From: Chrysoperla carnea
Lineage: Eukaryota; Arthropoda; Insecta; Neuroptera; Chrysopidae
Direction of reading: 5' to 3'
Length of the DNA stretch: 64,000 nt
Assembly (NCBI RefSeq): GCF_905475395.1
Contig: NC_058337.1
Coordinates: 7,118,983 to 7,182,982 of the forward strand
Shown: positions 23,963 through 36,600 of the stretch, piece by piece
Layout: every line of letters starts with the position of its first letter
Numbering within the stretch: position 1 is the first letter of the stretch
Made by a program: the position numbers and the translations under genes
Notes under the pieces: generated by a model
The model's database searches: none
Seen by the model: only the letters and a program-made list of their open reading frames with translations
What the model was told of the DNA's origin: nothing

Positions 23963-24417
23963 AAAAAACATAACATAAGATATATATTTAACAAATGTCA
24001 TTTATTTTTCATAACTTTTTCGCTTTTTTTCAAGTTTTAGCAACCGAATTACCGTCTGGTAAATTAATTTTAGGTTTTTGTATACTTAAATAACATAATA
24101 TTAAAATTACAGACATAATAAAATTCTTTTAAAATTTAGTATTATGACCTGTACATTTAGGCTACGCAGTACTAAACGCAACCACTTCCGGCAGCCAGAC
24201 CGCCCAAGCTCTAACAGGAAAAGCAAGGGGAACAACATATCATAAAATCAGCAATAATAAAATTCTTTTTTGCCGACGTTGCGAGCTCCTGTACCATTAT
24301 ATCAGTTTTTCTAACCAAATTGAACTTGGAGTCTACTAATCGATTGAGTTTATTGTTTCTTGTTACAACTGTGAATAATTTGATTACGTATACAGATTGT
24401 CACAAAATTATGACTAA
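23963..24417. other. Gene-free stretch
   Basis: A slightly GC-richer patch at 24160-24300 has no readable gene in any frame. Confidence 0.4.
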
Positions 24418-24567
24418 AGCAAGTCTCTGAAACTTTGGGAATTAATAGTAAGCATTATTAAATTCTTAAATTTAATTTTTCGTTAAATTCTGTCGAAAAA
24501 AAAAATTGTACCATTGCTTTAACATAGAAACTGCAAATACCATGCTGGAACATCCTTAAATACAACA
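24418..24567 (-). repeat. Dispersed repeat, copy 1 (partner at 51310-51446)
   Basis: Reverse complement of 51310-51446: shares 'gggaattaatagtaagcatt', 'acagaatttaacgaaaaatt' and 'ccatgctggaac'. It ends at a TTAA ('gaacatccttaa'), so it may be part of a TTAA-targeting element. The stretch 24568-25118 shows nothing. Confidence 0.75.
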
Positions 24568-25118
24568 CAGGCTTTATATCAACAGCAAATGTATATTGTA
24601 ACTGTTGATTGTCAAATATCATCAAAAATATGCACACAAAAAAATCAATTTCTTCAAATTTCTAGACCAGAATACTGCCTTAGAGCATGTTTATCAAAAA
24701 CAAATCAGTATTGATTTGTAAACTGTTTACTCTTACTTATCGATTTATATCATAAAATAAATAAAAACTCTTATTACTAAATGTATTAGATTAATATTTA
24801 ATAAAAGATAAGGAAGGATATAATCAATCCTAATAACTAGTTCCTACCTCTTGACTTAAAACAAACTCAAATGAGGATAAATGTAAAATGTACCTTTGAA
24901 AGCATTACAAAATGCATTTTGAAAGTTATCTACACAAATATTTTTTTTAACTTTATAATACGATTATCACAAAATCTTAAGGATATATCTTTAAATTACG
25001 AAATGCCTACAATGTTATAATGCCATTTTTTTTTAAATTTTATGAGTGTGTATTTAAGTATTATGTACAGTCAAACCTTGTTAAGAGAAAGTTGAAAGGA
25101 CCATGAATTTTTTTTCGC

Positions 25119-25212
25119 TATACCAATATTTTGTTCGTAGCATCAATATTTTTAAGCGTTACAAACTTGGGACTAAACTTAGTATACCTTGCATATTACA
25201 TATATGCATGGT
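25119..25212 (-). repeat. Family A fragment, copy 6
   Basis: Only the 'catggtata' side is present, from 'taccaatattttgttcgta' to 'tatatgcatggtt'. Confidence 0.8.
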
Positions 25213-25214
25213 TT

Positions 25215-25640
25215 CTTCTCTTTCTTCTTCTAATCTTTATGTAGTTGACACAAGCACATATGGACTAGACATGACAGCTATGTGTTCGTAATAACCAAAT
25301 CTTATATTTAAAGCAAACGTAAATAATTTTCTTTTAATTCATGGATTCGCTTCATTTATACGATTATATAATCCAACTGAGTACAATTTTTTTTCCATCA
25401 ATAAAATGCATGACTTTGAACTAAAATCAATCTCTTTCATAGAACTAATGATTTTGTTTATTTAACTTCAGTTAATTTGTATCAATGAATTCATATTTTA
25501 AATCCCATTCTATTGTAAATACAATTATTTAGCTATACTTGTTCCCAATCATTAAGAAATAATTTTTACTTTTTTGCAATATAAATGGCCAACTTCGGGA
25601 TGGGGTTGTTATTATTTTAATTTTTTTTCAGTGTAGTTAT
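25215..25640 (-). repeat. Dispersed repeat, copy 2 (partner at 14890-15330)
   Basis: Inverted relative of 14890-15330. One end reads 'ttttttttcagtgtagtt'. Confidence 0.75.
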
Positions 25641-26369
25641 AACACAATAATCTTTGTATTTAAAATTGAAGTTGTCCGGCGAAGCGGGTGGTTAACAGCT
25701 CGTTGTTTATAAAACCAGTGATCCTCCACCCATTGAACACAGCCCAATATGTTATTGTTAAAAGTTTCTACATCAAATAATTTTGTTTACAATCTGCATA
25801 CATTGTTCACAGTTTATAAAATTAATGTGTGTGCAATAACTTTTCGAATGATTTGGTTATGGTAGATAACCACGCCTAGGCAACCAATCTTTCAATAAAA
25901 ATTATAAATTTAATTGAATAGGTTCATTGATCTTAACATACAGGGGGACGCCACATTTATTTAACCTCTCAGTTTTTCTTAAACAAATCGCTTTGGGGGA
26001 AAACCAGTTAGTCCATTGAAAAGATACATTTGGGGTTACAAAAGGAGGACGTATTTTTATTTTTTCGTTGTCAAAACCAATCCAATCCTTTTCCAGCGGC
26101 CGCCATCTTATAAAAATGGCTGCGAATGGTTTTTACACTACATCGGGAAAAACTATTCGTCGCATAGAAAATTTACAAGGATTTTTTGATGCAAATTAAA
26201 TTCACTACAACTTTGGTTCTCTAACTTTTAGTCGTAGAATCGGAAATAACAAAGTTATTAAAAAATATACAGTGTGTCGCATTTAAGATGAAGACATCCT
26301 CATATTTTCGTTGTTTATGGGACTATCGTTTTTAAATTTCGCATAGTCATACAAGGTGATGGGTCTCAT
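25641..26369. other. Gene-free stretch with transposon ends
   Basis: 'ggcgaagcgggtggttaacagctcgtt' sequence near 25678-25704 resembles a Helitron 3' end. 'acagtgtgtcgcatttaagatg' near 26270 resembles a DNA-transposon terminus. No gene seen. Confidence 0.4.
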
Positions 26370-26955
26370 TATACCATGTATATTTGAAATATACATAGTA
26401 TATTAAGTTTAGTCCAAAGTTTATAGCGCCTAAAAATATTCATGCTAGGAAAAAAATTTTGGTATAGGTGTTCATAAAATCACCTAATTAGTCCATTTCC
26501 GGTTGTCCGTCCGTCCGTCTGTGGACACGATAACTCAAAAACGAAAAAAGATATCGAGCTGAAATTTTTATAGCGTACTCAGGACCTAAAAACTGAGTTC
26601 GAGTTCGTAAATGAGCAATACGAGTCAATTGGGTCTTGGGTCCGTAGGACCCATCTTGTAAACCGTTAGAGATAGAGCAAAAGTTTAAATGTAAAAAATG
26701 TTCTTTATAAAAAAATAAACAACTTTTGTTTGAAAAATTTTTTTGTAAACTTCACTGTTTACCCACGAGGGCGCTTATTAGGTGCAAATTTTATAGTATG
26801 CATTAATATGGGCATATCAGTGTGTGTGTAACTATTTAAAAGTGGATATCTTTTTTTATTAACGTGACGTCAAAAAACAAACGATTGCTTCATCAACACT
26901 GTCTATACATGGTATTTCAACAATTAACTCAGTCAATTGTTTGTTTTCATTTGTT
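26370..26955 (+). repeat. Family A repeat, copy 7
   Basis: Full-length plus copy, from 'tataccatgtatatt' to 'tttgttttcatttgtttt'. Carries the 'aacgtgacgtca' variant sub-end shared with copies 3 and 12. Confidence 0.9.
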
Positions 26956-27267
26956 TTAATTGTCTTTATCTTTAGAAAATTATCCTAAAAAAAGTCTGTA
27001 TGGCTTAAAACTTTTTAATTTTAAGCCCCGCACCATTGGGGTGAAGGGTGTTTAAATCGTAAAGTAAATCAGAGAGAATAAAATAACTTTTAAAAAATTT
27101 AAAAACAGTCAAAATGCTAAGTGACCCGAAATTTAAGATATTTTTATTAATAAACTCTTTTATGCACCACCCTTTTTTGGAGAATTTTTGCCTTTTAAGG
27201 CATGTTTGGAAGTCGCTGCTCTCAAATTTATTATGGTAAAAAATTTTCAAATTTTTTCCTTCTTTTT
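26956..27267. other. Spacer between two family A copies
   Basis: It holds an 81-codon minus-strand frame of AT-rich codons with no recognisable domain. I do not treat it as a gene. Confidence 0.4.
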
Positions 27268-27822
27268 ATACCATGTATATATGTAATATGCAAGGTATAT
27301 TAAGTTTAGTCCCAAGTTTGTAACGCTTAAAAATAATGATGCTAGAAAAAAAATTTTGTCATAGGTGTTCATAAAATCACCTAATTAGTCCATTTCCGGT
27401 TGTCCGTACGTCCGTCTGTGGACACGATAACTCAAAAACGAAAAAAGATATCGAGCTGATTTTTACAGCGTACTCAGGACGTAAAAAGTGAGATCGAGTT
27501 CGTAAATGAGCATCATAGGTCAATTGGATCTTTGGTCCGTAGGACCCATCTTGTAAACCGTTAGAGATAGAACAAAAATTTAAATGTAAAAAATGTTCCT
27601 TATCAAAAATTAAACAACTTTTGTTTGAAATATTTTTTCGTAAACATCACTGTTTACCCGTGAGGGCGCCAATTAGGCGAAAATTTTATAATATGTACTA
27701 TACTTGATTATCAGTTATGTATGTGTCACATGTTTATATGTGTAATGTGATAAAGAAATCAACACTGACTATGCATGGTATTTCAACAATTAACTCAGTC
27801 AATTGTTTGTTTTCACTTGTTA
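27268..27822 (+). repeat. Family A repeat, copy 8 (reference copy)
   Basis: About 555 bp. One end, 'taccatgtatatatgtaatatgcaaggta', is a weak hairpin. The other end contains the imperfect palindrome 'caattaactcagtcaattg' and finishes 'tttcacttgttat'. The body has GTCCGT repeats and no frame. It lacks matching terminal inverted repeats. Confidence 0.9.
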
Positions 27823-27894
27823 TTTTTTTAATTTCATAAAAATTTAATATTTCGTGAAATATTGGCGAAAAACGAAATACCTTTTTTTCATCTT

Positions 27895-27990
27895 TTTTAT
27901 AACTTTTGCAATTTTTAATGTGATAAAAAACGATCCCGGTACATTTTTCTAGACATCATTCCGAATCCAACAACCTATCACACGTATTTT
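27895..27990. repeat. Short dispersed repeat (partner at 60990-61085)
   Basis: 'tttttctagacatcattccg' and 'aatccaacaac' recur inverted in an intron of the ALMS-motif gene near 61000-61040. Non-coding. Confidence 0.65.
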
Positions 27991-28248
27991 TACGATCCCT
28001 TATCTCTATATTTCATCAAACTGAACTTGTTGACTAAACTGATTACAAGTATTACAACGTACTTAAAACTATTAAGAATAGGTATTATAATTGATTCGAT
28101 TAATTAATTAGGGCATATTAAAATAAAATACAAATTAAAAACGTTAATAAATTGTAATTAACCTTAAAATATTAAAAACAAAACATAATTGACTGAATTA
28201 GGTTATTATACCTAGTCATAAAACAAAACAAATAAAAAAAAAACTTAC

Positions 28249-28339
28249 CTCGGGCTGTCGTAATTGTCGTTCCATTTCTTTTGTTTTGAATTAAATGTTC
28301 ATTTTCATATTGTGAATTTTTAGATGTATTTAAACTCAT
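28249..28339 (-). CDS. Probable first coding exon of an unknown gene (partial)
   Basis: A minus-strand ATG at 28339 opens 30 codons (starting MSLNTSKNSQYENEHL and ending ITTAR plus one base) and runs into a strong splice donor, 'CCCGAG|GTAAGT', at 28248. Codon content is varied and looks protein-like, unlike the AT-rich noise around it. The rest of the gene would lie to the left. I found no convincing next exon down to the window start, so the first intron may exceed 24 kb and may enclose Ubc13, or later exons are too short to see. The 5' flank at 28340-28900 would hold the promoter. I do not recognise the product. A false positive is possible because the evidence is one start codon and one donor. 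Confidence 0.5.
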
Positions 28340-29175
28340 GTTTGTAATTTATAATTTTTAAACTATTTAACTTTTAAAATATATTTTAAAGACGACCACA
28401 GCGTATTTTTTTATACATATATCTGAAATATTAAATAAAACCATTCAATTTTTATTAAATAAAAACACTAATAGAACTATAAAAAATAAATATTTTAAGG
28501 TTTTTAAGTCGATTATTGATACATATTATTATGACAAACTAAAACTCACATGGTATCGAATTCTAAATGAAATGGGGTGTAGGTATTTAATTTTATACCC
28601 TAAACATAAATAATGCACTGATTTATTTCATATTCAACTTAAAACTTACCAAAAATAAGAATTTAAAAACATTTTTTAATTGAATAATAAAATAAATTAT
28701 AAATATCAAACACAACACAAGATTAACATTTAATTTATATATTTTAAAACACGTGTTTTTTAGAATATGAAAATAATAATACGTTGTACATAGACATACT
28801 ATAATACATGTACACACTCAGTTTGTTCTAATTTCGTACTGACTACCGAAGTCTTAGTGAACCGGTATCGTGGGATAAATTTTATTATAATACGAATACG
28901 AATACGATAGAATTTATTATACAAAAATAATTGTGTCTCTCATACACTCATACTGTACATTTGATTGTAGTTTTATCTATTAACTACTTCACTACCATCT
29001 TGTATTCATAAACTCTACTAATCCAAATGTCAAAACTGAAATTTACACAAATGTCAAATGTCAAAATAATGATAAAAGTGGTCGCTACTTCAAATTATTT
29101 GATTTTGGTACAGTAAATCTGGCATTTTGACTGGAAAAAATTTCAATGGTGGATCTGAGGTTATAGATCGTTAGG
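28340..29175. other. Intergenic, possible promoter region
   Basis: Between the putative first exon and a foldback element. AT-rich; no specific promoter element can be assigned. Confidence 0.4.
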
Positions 29176-29610
29176 GGGGCATGTAAATAACTTTAAAAAA
29201 AATTAAGAGAATTTTTCGTTCCGCTGTTTTTGAGAAAATCCAAAAAAATTTTGGAATCCGTTTTTCTCGGTATCTATGGGTTTAAGGGAAAAGTTTTTCA
29301 AAAAATCGTTGAAATAAAAGTTGAAGCTAATTTTGAGTCAAACAACTTTCTTATTTACACTTTTACAAAAAAATCATTTTTTCTTAATGAAAATCATGAA
29401 AAACACTTTGAGCGCCACCTACTTTTTGTAATTTAACTCGTATGACGTTGCTTTAATGACATAAAATGTAGCTGACAATGTCCTCTACATTTTTTATTTG
29501 AAAAACTTTTCCATTAAACCCATAGATTCCGAGAAAAACGCATTCCAAAATTTTTTTGGATTTTCTCAAAAACAGCGGAACGAAAAATTCTCTTAAAGTT
29601 ATTTACATGC
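29176..29610. mobile_element. Foldback MITE
   Basis: Long inverted arms at about 29177-29300 and 29503-29610. Each runs from 'gcatgtaaataac' through 'aagagaatttttcgttccgc' to 'ctatgggtttaa'. The loop is about 200 bp. Frames inside are artefacts of the arms. Confidence 0.85.
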
Positions 29611-29730
29611 CATGAAGCATATAGGCAGGAGAACGATCGCTATAGAAAATATTGTCCCCGAAATATGGATAAAATAAGTGAGGCGCTGCGATCAATACGT
29701 AGTATCAATAAAAGCGGGCTGTTGTGCGCT
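29611..29730 (+). mobile_element. Truncated copy of the 250-bp MITE at 52123
   Basis: It matches the left 110 bp of 52123-52372 ('gagaacgatcgc', 'gaaaatattgtcccc', 'aataagtgaggcgctg'), then diverges just before a transposase relic. Confidence 0.8.
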
Positions 29731-29772
29731 AATTTCAAATGATTGCCAGCTGTTATAGCTTCTTCTATATGA

Positions 29773-30090
29773 TACCAACAAGATGGTTGCCCTGCACATA
29801 ATGCCATGATTGTAAGGCAATTTCTGGAAGAAACTTTCCACGAACGTCTTATGAGTGGTTTTAGAACCATCAAGTGGCCACCCAGATCTATCTCCTAACA
29901 TTTTTTTGTTTGGGGTTTTCTCAAAACTCAGATATATTCGCGTAATAGGCCTGAAAATTTACAACAATTAAGGCAAAGAATTGTTGATACTTCTGCGAAT
30001 ATGTCTCCTCAAATGCTAGGAAATACCCGGGCAGGTTTCTACAATCGACTCGGATATTCCTTAGCAAGTATGTTCGAAAATATGGTTTAA
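29773..30090 (+). pseudogene. DDE (Tc1/mariner-like) transposase C-terminal relic
   Basis: The plus strand gives 106 codons in one frame: 'QQDGCPAHNA' (region of the second catalytic Asp), then 'FHERLMSGFRTIKWPPRS', an internal stop, 'FFVWGFLKTQIYSRNRPENL', and a tail 'MSPQMLGNTRAGFYNRLGY' ending at a stop at 30088-30090. The WPPRSPDLTPLDFFLWG-type block has lost its third-Asp segment to the stop. The N-terminal DNA-binding half is absent. This is a dead fragment. The two minus-strand frames over the same bases are shadows. Confidence 0.85.
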
Positions 30091-31976
30091 CATTTTCTTT
30101 TGTCGGAATTAATATTTTTTTCTTTTTGGGGTTTTATTTTTCTTTTAATTTGTGTGCATGGTTGTTTTATGTTATACCGTTAATACAAAGAATAATTTTT
30201 AATTGTTAGAAATAAGACTATTCTAACAAGACAACAATGAACATTATTTAATAGACTCTTATTACATGTTAAGGCATACTAAAGTCTGAACAACTGATGG
30301 ACTTATTGAGTAGTTCATCTGTTCAACTAAGAAACGCCCACTCTCCAAGCATCTTACAACTAAATCAACGCATATCGAAGCTTCAACACATGTATATAAT
30401 ACCTCTTTCTTAGATGCATTGCTTAACGCATGTATTCTGTCATACTTGTGATATTCATATGCCTAGATGTAAATCGAACATTGTGTATAGTTTGTATACG
30501 GTAAAGTCGGTAAAGTGAAAGAACAACGCATTATTGATTATATTATTATTATTATTATTATTATTTTATCAATATGTAGGTAGGTAGGTAGGTAGGTATA
30601 TAATGCATGTATACACAATATTTTATAAAAATAAAAAACACAAAAAATAAAATTTTCAAAAGCTACTTTGTCATTATCACATCACACATTGACACATAGC
30701 ACAATGACAATGCAAGAAGCTACCACCAAATTAACTGGAACCAAATTAATTGCAAAATATTGTTTGTTTTCTGGTACCAGTAAAGCAAACCAGTACTAAT
30801 AATAATACTGTACTGATTCATTATCATTATCATGTGTTTTTTTAATTAAACAAACACTCTTAATTTGTTATTTATATTCGAGGATGGATTGGATTAGCTT
30901 TAATAATTTCTTTTTTAGCAAACATTTAAAAATGAATCTTCAATTGTATTATATGAAGTTAATTTTAAATCACATCTGAAATCAAAATCAATTCGTTTTA
31001 TAAATTATTATTATTTATTTAGAAGCCCTGTCTGTCATTGGTCACATGAGAGCCGCATCAAACGCCTTTTATTTTGTTATAAAAACTAGCGTATAATATT
31101 TTTAGACTTTACTCATAATAGGGAAGCCCAAGAGGGGATTTGGGTAGTAAACTGAGCGCATCATATTAACATATCGGGGACTCCTTGGAACTTCCTTAGT
31201 ATTTCAACCAAATATTAGCCGTTAATATGGATAGTAGGTGACTTAACTGTAGCGCGTCAGATTAAGATTATATGCTAAAAATATATGCTAAAAAGTGTAC
31301 ATTTCAATAATCAGACGAATTAAGCGTGACGCTGGAAATGGGAGGATTACAAAGTTGCAAAAAAGGAAACGTTACCTGTAGTAACACGAGCGCAGTCAAA
31401 AAATTTTTTATATTGAAGGGAAAAATTCAAGGGATACGAAAAACATATAATGTGGCGATTATTGCAAGTCACAGCCTCGTAAATCGTAAAAATAGTTTTA
31501 CGCGGGTATTATTAATAGAGTATATTATTTATAGTGATATAAATAATCATGGGGTTTTAAATAATATTTTCTTACATATCGAAGAGGGCTATCAGGTAAT
31601 AGGACATGCCCTGTAAGCTCCCGGCAAAGTATAAGTTTTCAAATGAGCTATTATTGGTTCATAATCGATGATTTTTGCAGAGATACATCTGTTTGAAATT
31701 TAGGTAAAATTTTGTGTACGACGACGCTCAAGTTACTACACATTTAGCATCCTGGGCTCACTACTATATTATTTCTTGAAAGAAAATTATTTTGTTTTCA
31801 AATAGTTTTCTCATAAATTTTTCAACGACAAAAAATCTTAAAATAAAAATCGATTAATTTGGCAAATTTTGATTTTTTTTTTAAATATGGAAATTTGATA
31901 GGTAGCTTTATTACCATTGCAAAAATCTGCAATGAGGCTGCCAACTCATGGTAGCCAATGTAGTAACTAAGGTATA
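30091..31976. other. Gene-free stretch with microsatellites
   Basis: It carries an (ATT)n run at about 30541-30565 and a (GTAG)n run at about 30577-30597. A 96-codon plus-strand frame at 31326-31616 starts at GTG, shows no domain and is not supported as a gene. Confidence 0.5.
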
Positions 31977-31982
31977 TTTATT
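31977..31982 (-). terminator. Polyadenylation signal of the M16 peptidase gene
   Basis: AATAAA on the minus strand, 20 bases past the TAA stop codon. Its closeness supports ending the gene at 32003. Confidence 0.75.
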
Positions 31983-32002
31983 AATAACATATTATAAAAT
32001 AC

Positions 32003-33638
32003 TTACTCTTGTAAATCGATCATAACCTTTTCAATCATTCCTGGATTGCATACAATAGCCGTTTTTGATTGTTCTGGATTAAATAACGGTTCAATATATT
32101 TTTTACCAACACGTTTTAAATCATCAACAGTTACATCGTGTATCAGTTTTATTAAATTCCTATAAAATACAAATTATTCAAATTATTTTATTATCTATAT
32201 ACAGAGTACTTTTTTAAGTTGACGTATGCTTGAAACTCGATAAATAAATTTAATAGAGAAAAATGCTTCAAACGAAAAATGTTAGTTTCAAAGACACACA
32301 TTAAAATGTGAATCAAACGCACAAAAGGCTAGATTTTTGTTATCAATTACTGTCTACAACTATTCGCTTTGCAAAAAAAAAAATGTTTGGTATTTATAAA
32401 GAACAACTTTCTAATTTGAAAGCGTTCATTTAATATTTGAAAGTTATGACTCAAAGTGAGGTTTTAATTGAACCCGAAAACTTAGATCGAATTCGATACC
32501 GGTACTTACACCGGCTTGATTAAAACCTCACTCTGATTCATAGCAACAAACATTAGATGAACGCTTTAAATGAGAGAGTTGTTCTTTATAAATACGCAAA
32601 CATTTTTTGTTTGAAACATTTTTTTGTAAAGCGAATAGTTTAGACAGTAATTGATAGCAAAAATCTAGCTTCTTGTGCATTTGTTCATTCAATTTGAACA
32701 AAAATAGTTTTTACAGAAAAAGAAACCACTTTTATTGAATTTATTGGCAGATTTTTCTCGAAGAGTTCTAGATTTCGCAGAAACAATTATATGAAATAAC
32801 AATTTGGATACGAAAAAACAATTTCGGGTAAAACTTTTCAGTCCGTTTTTTCCTAATACAGTTTTACCTAAACTGTACGGTTTGCGGATAAATGTTTCCA
32901 ACAAAAAATGTTACTTTTTTAATCAATTACAACTTTCTAATTGTTAGAGAGTAGAGTTAGATACCAGTTAGAGAGTAGAGTGAGCTTTTCATTGAGCTTG
33001 AAATCCTGGACCCCCTTAAGCGCGTGCACTAATTATTGAATGTTTGTTGAGTGAAGTTACTACTTGTTATATACTTACTTGTTATATTCAGGACCAACTC
33101 CTTTAAAGTATGATAGCATTGATTGTGCAACCACATCTCCAATATTTTGCTCACGTTGTATAATTTCAAATACTAACGAACTCTTTGCAGATGCCATTAA
33201 ATTTTCATCCCATTCATTTAAATTCACATGATCTTCCTAAAATTAAACCATTCTAATTAAATCCACTCAAACATTTATATATACACAATCAAAATATTAA
33301 AGAAAAATTTTGTTAGCACAAAATTTTACGAAAATTTTGAACAACTGTATCTCTGCGAAAAATCGAAAAATTTGGAACCGCTCGTTTAAAAACTTGTAGT
33401 TTAGATTTTTGGAAGAGAGAGTTGAAAGGGTGAAAATGTTATCCCCAAATTGTATGTGAAGCGAACAAAAATTTTAAAAATTATTGTGGAACAAATTTGT
33501 AACTTTCAAATTTTTCTTGAAAATAAAAAATAAGAAATTCCCGTACGAGGTATTTGGACCAAGCCAATCACATTCCAAGCAAATTTGATAGCAATTAGTT
33601 TTTATTAATATCTTATATATTTAAACGAGCAATTCTTG

Positions 33639-33669
<31 letters not shown>

Positions 33670-36600
33670 CAACGATCTTGGAAATGGCTCCAACGATTTT
33701 CATGAAAATGAGTATGTAAGGGTTTTTTGGGGCGATAAGTCGATCTAGCTAGGTTTCATTTATCAGAAATGTTGTTTTATCCGTCTTTTCATGAAAAATT
33801 CATCAGACATCTATTGGTGTATAACGTAGTTAATGAAATACAATGCAAATTATAACATAACAAAAAGGAGGCGTTTGAGTAGTCTAAAGTGAAAAATATG
33901 ACTCTTGCTGACATCTATTGGCGAATAACCGAGCAAAGCTCGGTCATCCAGATATTGTTTTAAAAACGAAAAGTGGAAGAGTGATAAAAATAAAGTGTGT
34001 TACCATTATTTTTTTAGCAACTTTAAATGCTTCTGTTACATTTGTAGCACGTGACAATACAAAATATAATAATGCTTCATTTGGAACGGGTTGTATTCGA
34101 TAGTGGTAGGTCAAGCCAGCTCCACGTAGTTGACGCCACATTGGACCCTACACGAACATAACAAACAAACAAATAATATTCATATTTATTATTTATTAAT
34201 TATTATTATTAATTATTATTACTTCTAATTGAGTGATGTACACTAAAAATACTAATATTGGTGCCAAGTCTGGATCATTGAAATCTTTAATACATGGTGT
34301 TGTAGTTATTAAAAATGATGATTCACATGCTCCAAGACCAACGATACAATTTGGTTTTGAAATTTGTTCTATTGGTGCCATTAATTTCCAATCAGGTGTT
34401 ACATTCAATCTAAACATATCAAATCAAATCAATATATTGAAATCGGGTTGTTTTAGATATTCGGTCTAGTACGTAACTAACTCTGTCACTCTTGTTTTAT
34501 GCGATTGACTTAAATTTGGAGACTTTGACTTAAAGTACACAAAAACTTAAAAAAAAAAATGTAAAAATTTGGTTTCATACTAAAAATATGTAATTTGTAT
34601 TGCTTATCAGTGCGAAATGTTTGTGTGTTCTGTATACACAAACATACAAATAGAATAATGACACAAAGAGGTTACATACAGGATGTCGTTTTTCTTCCAA
34701 AACGAATAGCGCGATATTGATAAAATTTGTTGTGGTGACACTGTTTCATACAAAACAACTCATAGGCCAATCAAATGAAACAAATTTAACAAAGTAAATC
34801 CTAGTAGAATGAAAGTACTTTTATAAAGTCGAGTACTCGTATAGGTTAAATATTGATATCCGTGGTAGTGTATCCAAACAAAAGAAGCAGAAACAATATG
34901 GCGAATCCTCTTTCGATCGAAAAACATGAGAAAAAATGTTTTTTTTAATGTTTTTCGATCAAAAGAGAATCTGCCATGTTGTTTCTGCATCTTTTGTTTG
35001 GCTGCACTACCACGAATATGAATATTTAACCTATACTCGATGTTTATAAAGAGTATTTTTTTTGTAGTAAACAGTTAACTTCATCTAAATTTCATTCTTA
35101 AAATCCTTTACCACCATGCGGGTAAAAAATTGAGGGAGTTATATACTCGCACGTTATAATTTGTTTGCTGGTTGGGAGGTAAAACAAAAAAATATGCAAC
35201 AATTTAAAACGACCCCAAAATCCGACGATGTGTTACCTAGGGAACTAAAACTTGTTTAATCGATACAGCTTGCCATGACTTTTGAGAATATTTTGAAAAT
35301 AATTAACAATCTGTTAATTTATATTTTTTGTCCAAAGTTTATGTTTTTCATTCAAAAAAATGAGTTGTGAGTTTTCAAAAGAAGTTAAACATAATAGAGA
35401 TAATTTAAAGTAAGAACAAGGAAATTTTATGTTATGTCATAATAAATATCTTGATCAAGTCAAATGAAGGTAATGTACGCATGTACATATTGGGTTGACT
35501 ACTAAATCAGAAGTATGTCTTTTTATACCATGTATATGTAATATATATACAAGGTATATAAAGTTTAGTCCCAAGTTTGTAACTCCAAAAACGAAAAGAG
35601 ATATCAAGTTGAAATTTTTATGGCTTGTTCAGGACATAAAAAGTGATATGCAAACAGTATCGTAAGAGAAAAAATTAAAAAAAAAAAATTAAACCTAAAA
35701 TTATCAAAGCACAGAAACGCAAATAGTATCGTGAGAGAAAAAAAAAACCTTTTACAAGAAACTAATTACACTAAACCTGTAAGGTAGCGTACCACAAAAC
35801 TAATATTTATAATTAATTACTAATACAGTTATTTATATTTTCAAATAATTTTTATCTTGTTATTTTTCATTTTTTTGGAATTGCGTGTTTTTCTATGGCA
35901 AATCGACTTCAAGTCACACTGAATATTTTAAAAAATAGAAGAAAAAAAGTACAAAATGACTTTAAAAAATTGAACATATGCATAATCAATCATTCAAATC
36001 AGCAAAAAATCAAAGCAAATGTGAGTAAAAAAGTAAGCGCTACATATATAGTATAGGCAGATACGATAGGAACAAAGTTCCAACCGGATGCCCTACGACA
36101 CAGCGGTTTTTTTTTGTAAGTTGCTTATAAAATTAATTTGACTTACGTATTTCTAACAGGTTCGACATTACATGGTAATAAATTGAACCAAGCAGCAGCT
36201 GGATCACTGACTTTTTGTGAAATATGATCTAAATTTAATGCTAAATGCAAAACCATATTCTTTGGGTTTGTTAGAACATCTCGTACTTTTTCAACATCAG
36301 CTATAACAGCATCTCCATTTCCATTATTCATTTGATCAAGAAGACTTGTTAAAAATGTTTGTTGTCGTAACATACTATTTGAATACCAATTACTATCTAA
36401 AATTCATTTCATAACATATATTAATTGCATTCAAAATCAATTGTAACAGCTTTTCACCACACTTTTAGTCGGATAAAGGAATACATAAAATAGCCATTCT
36501 TAGGGAGGACTTAATAATAGCTCCGATTTTGATGATTTTTTTTTTTCAAAATGATTCATTTTGTATATTATTTAAAATCAGAAACATCCCAGAGGGAGAG

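Noticed and set aside
29640..29901. Minus-strand genes over the transposase relic
   Set aside because: The plus strand reads clear transposase blocks in one continuous frame to a natural stop.
31326..31616. 96-codon plus-strand frame
   Set aside because: Starts at GTG, has no domain, AT-driven composition and no splice or start context.
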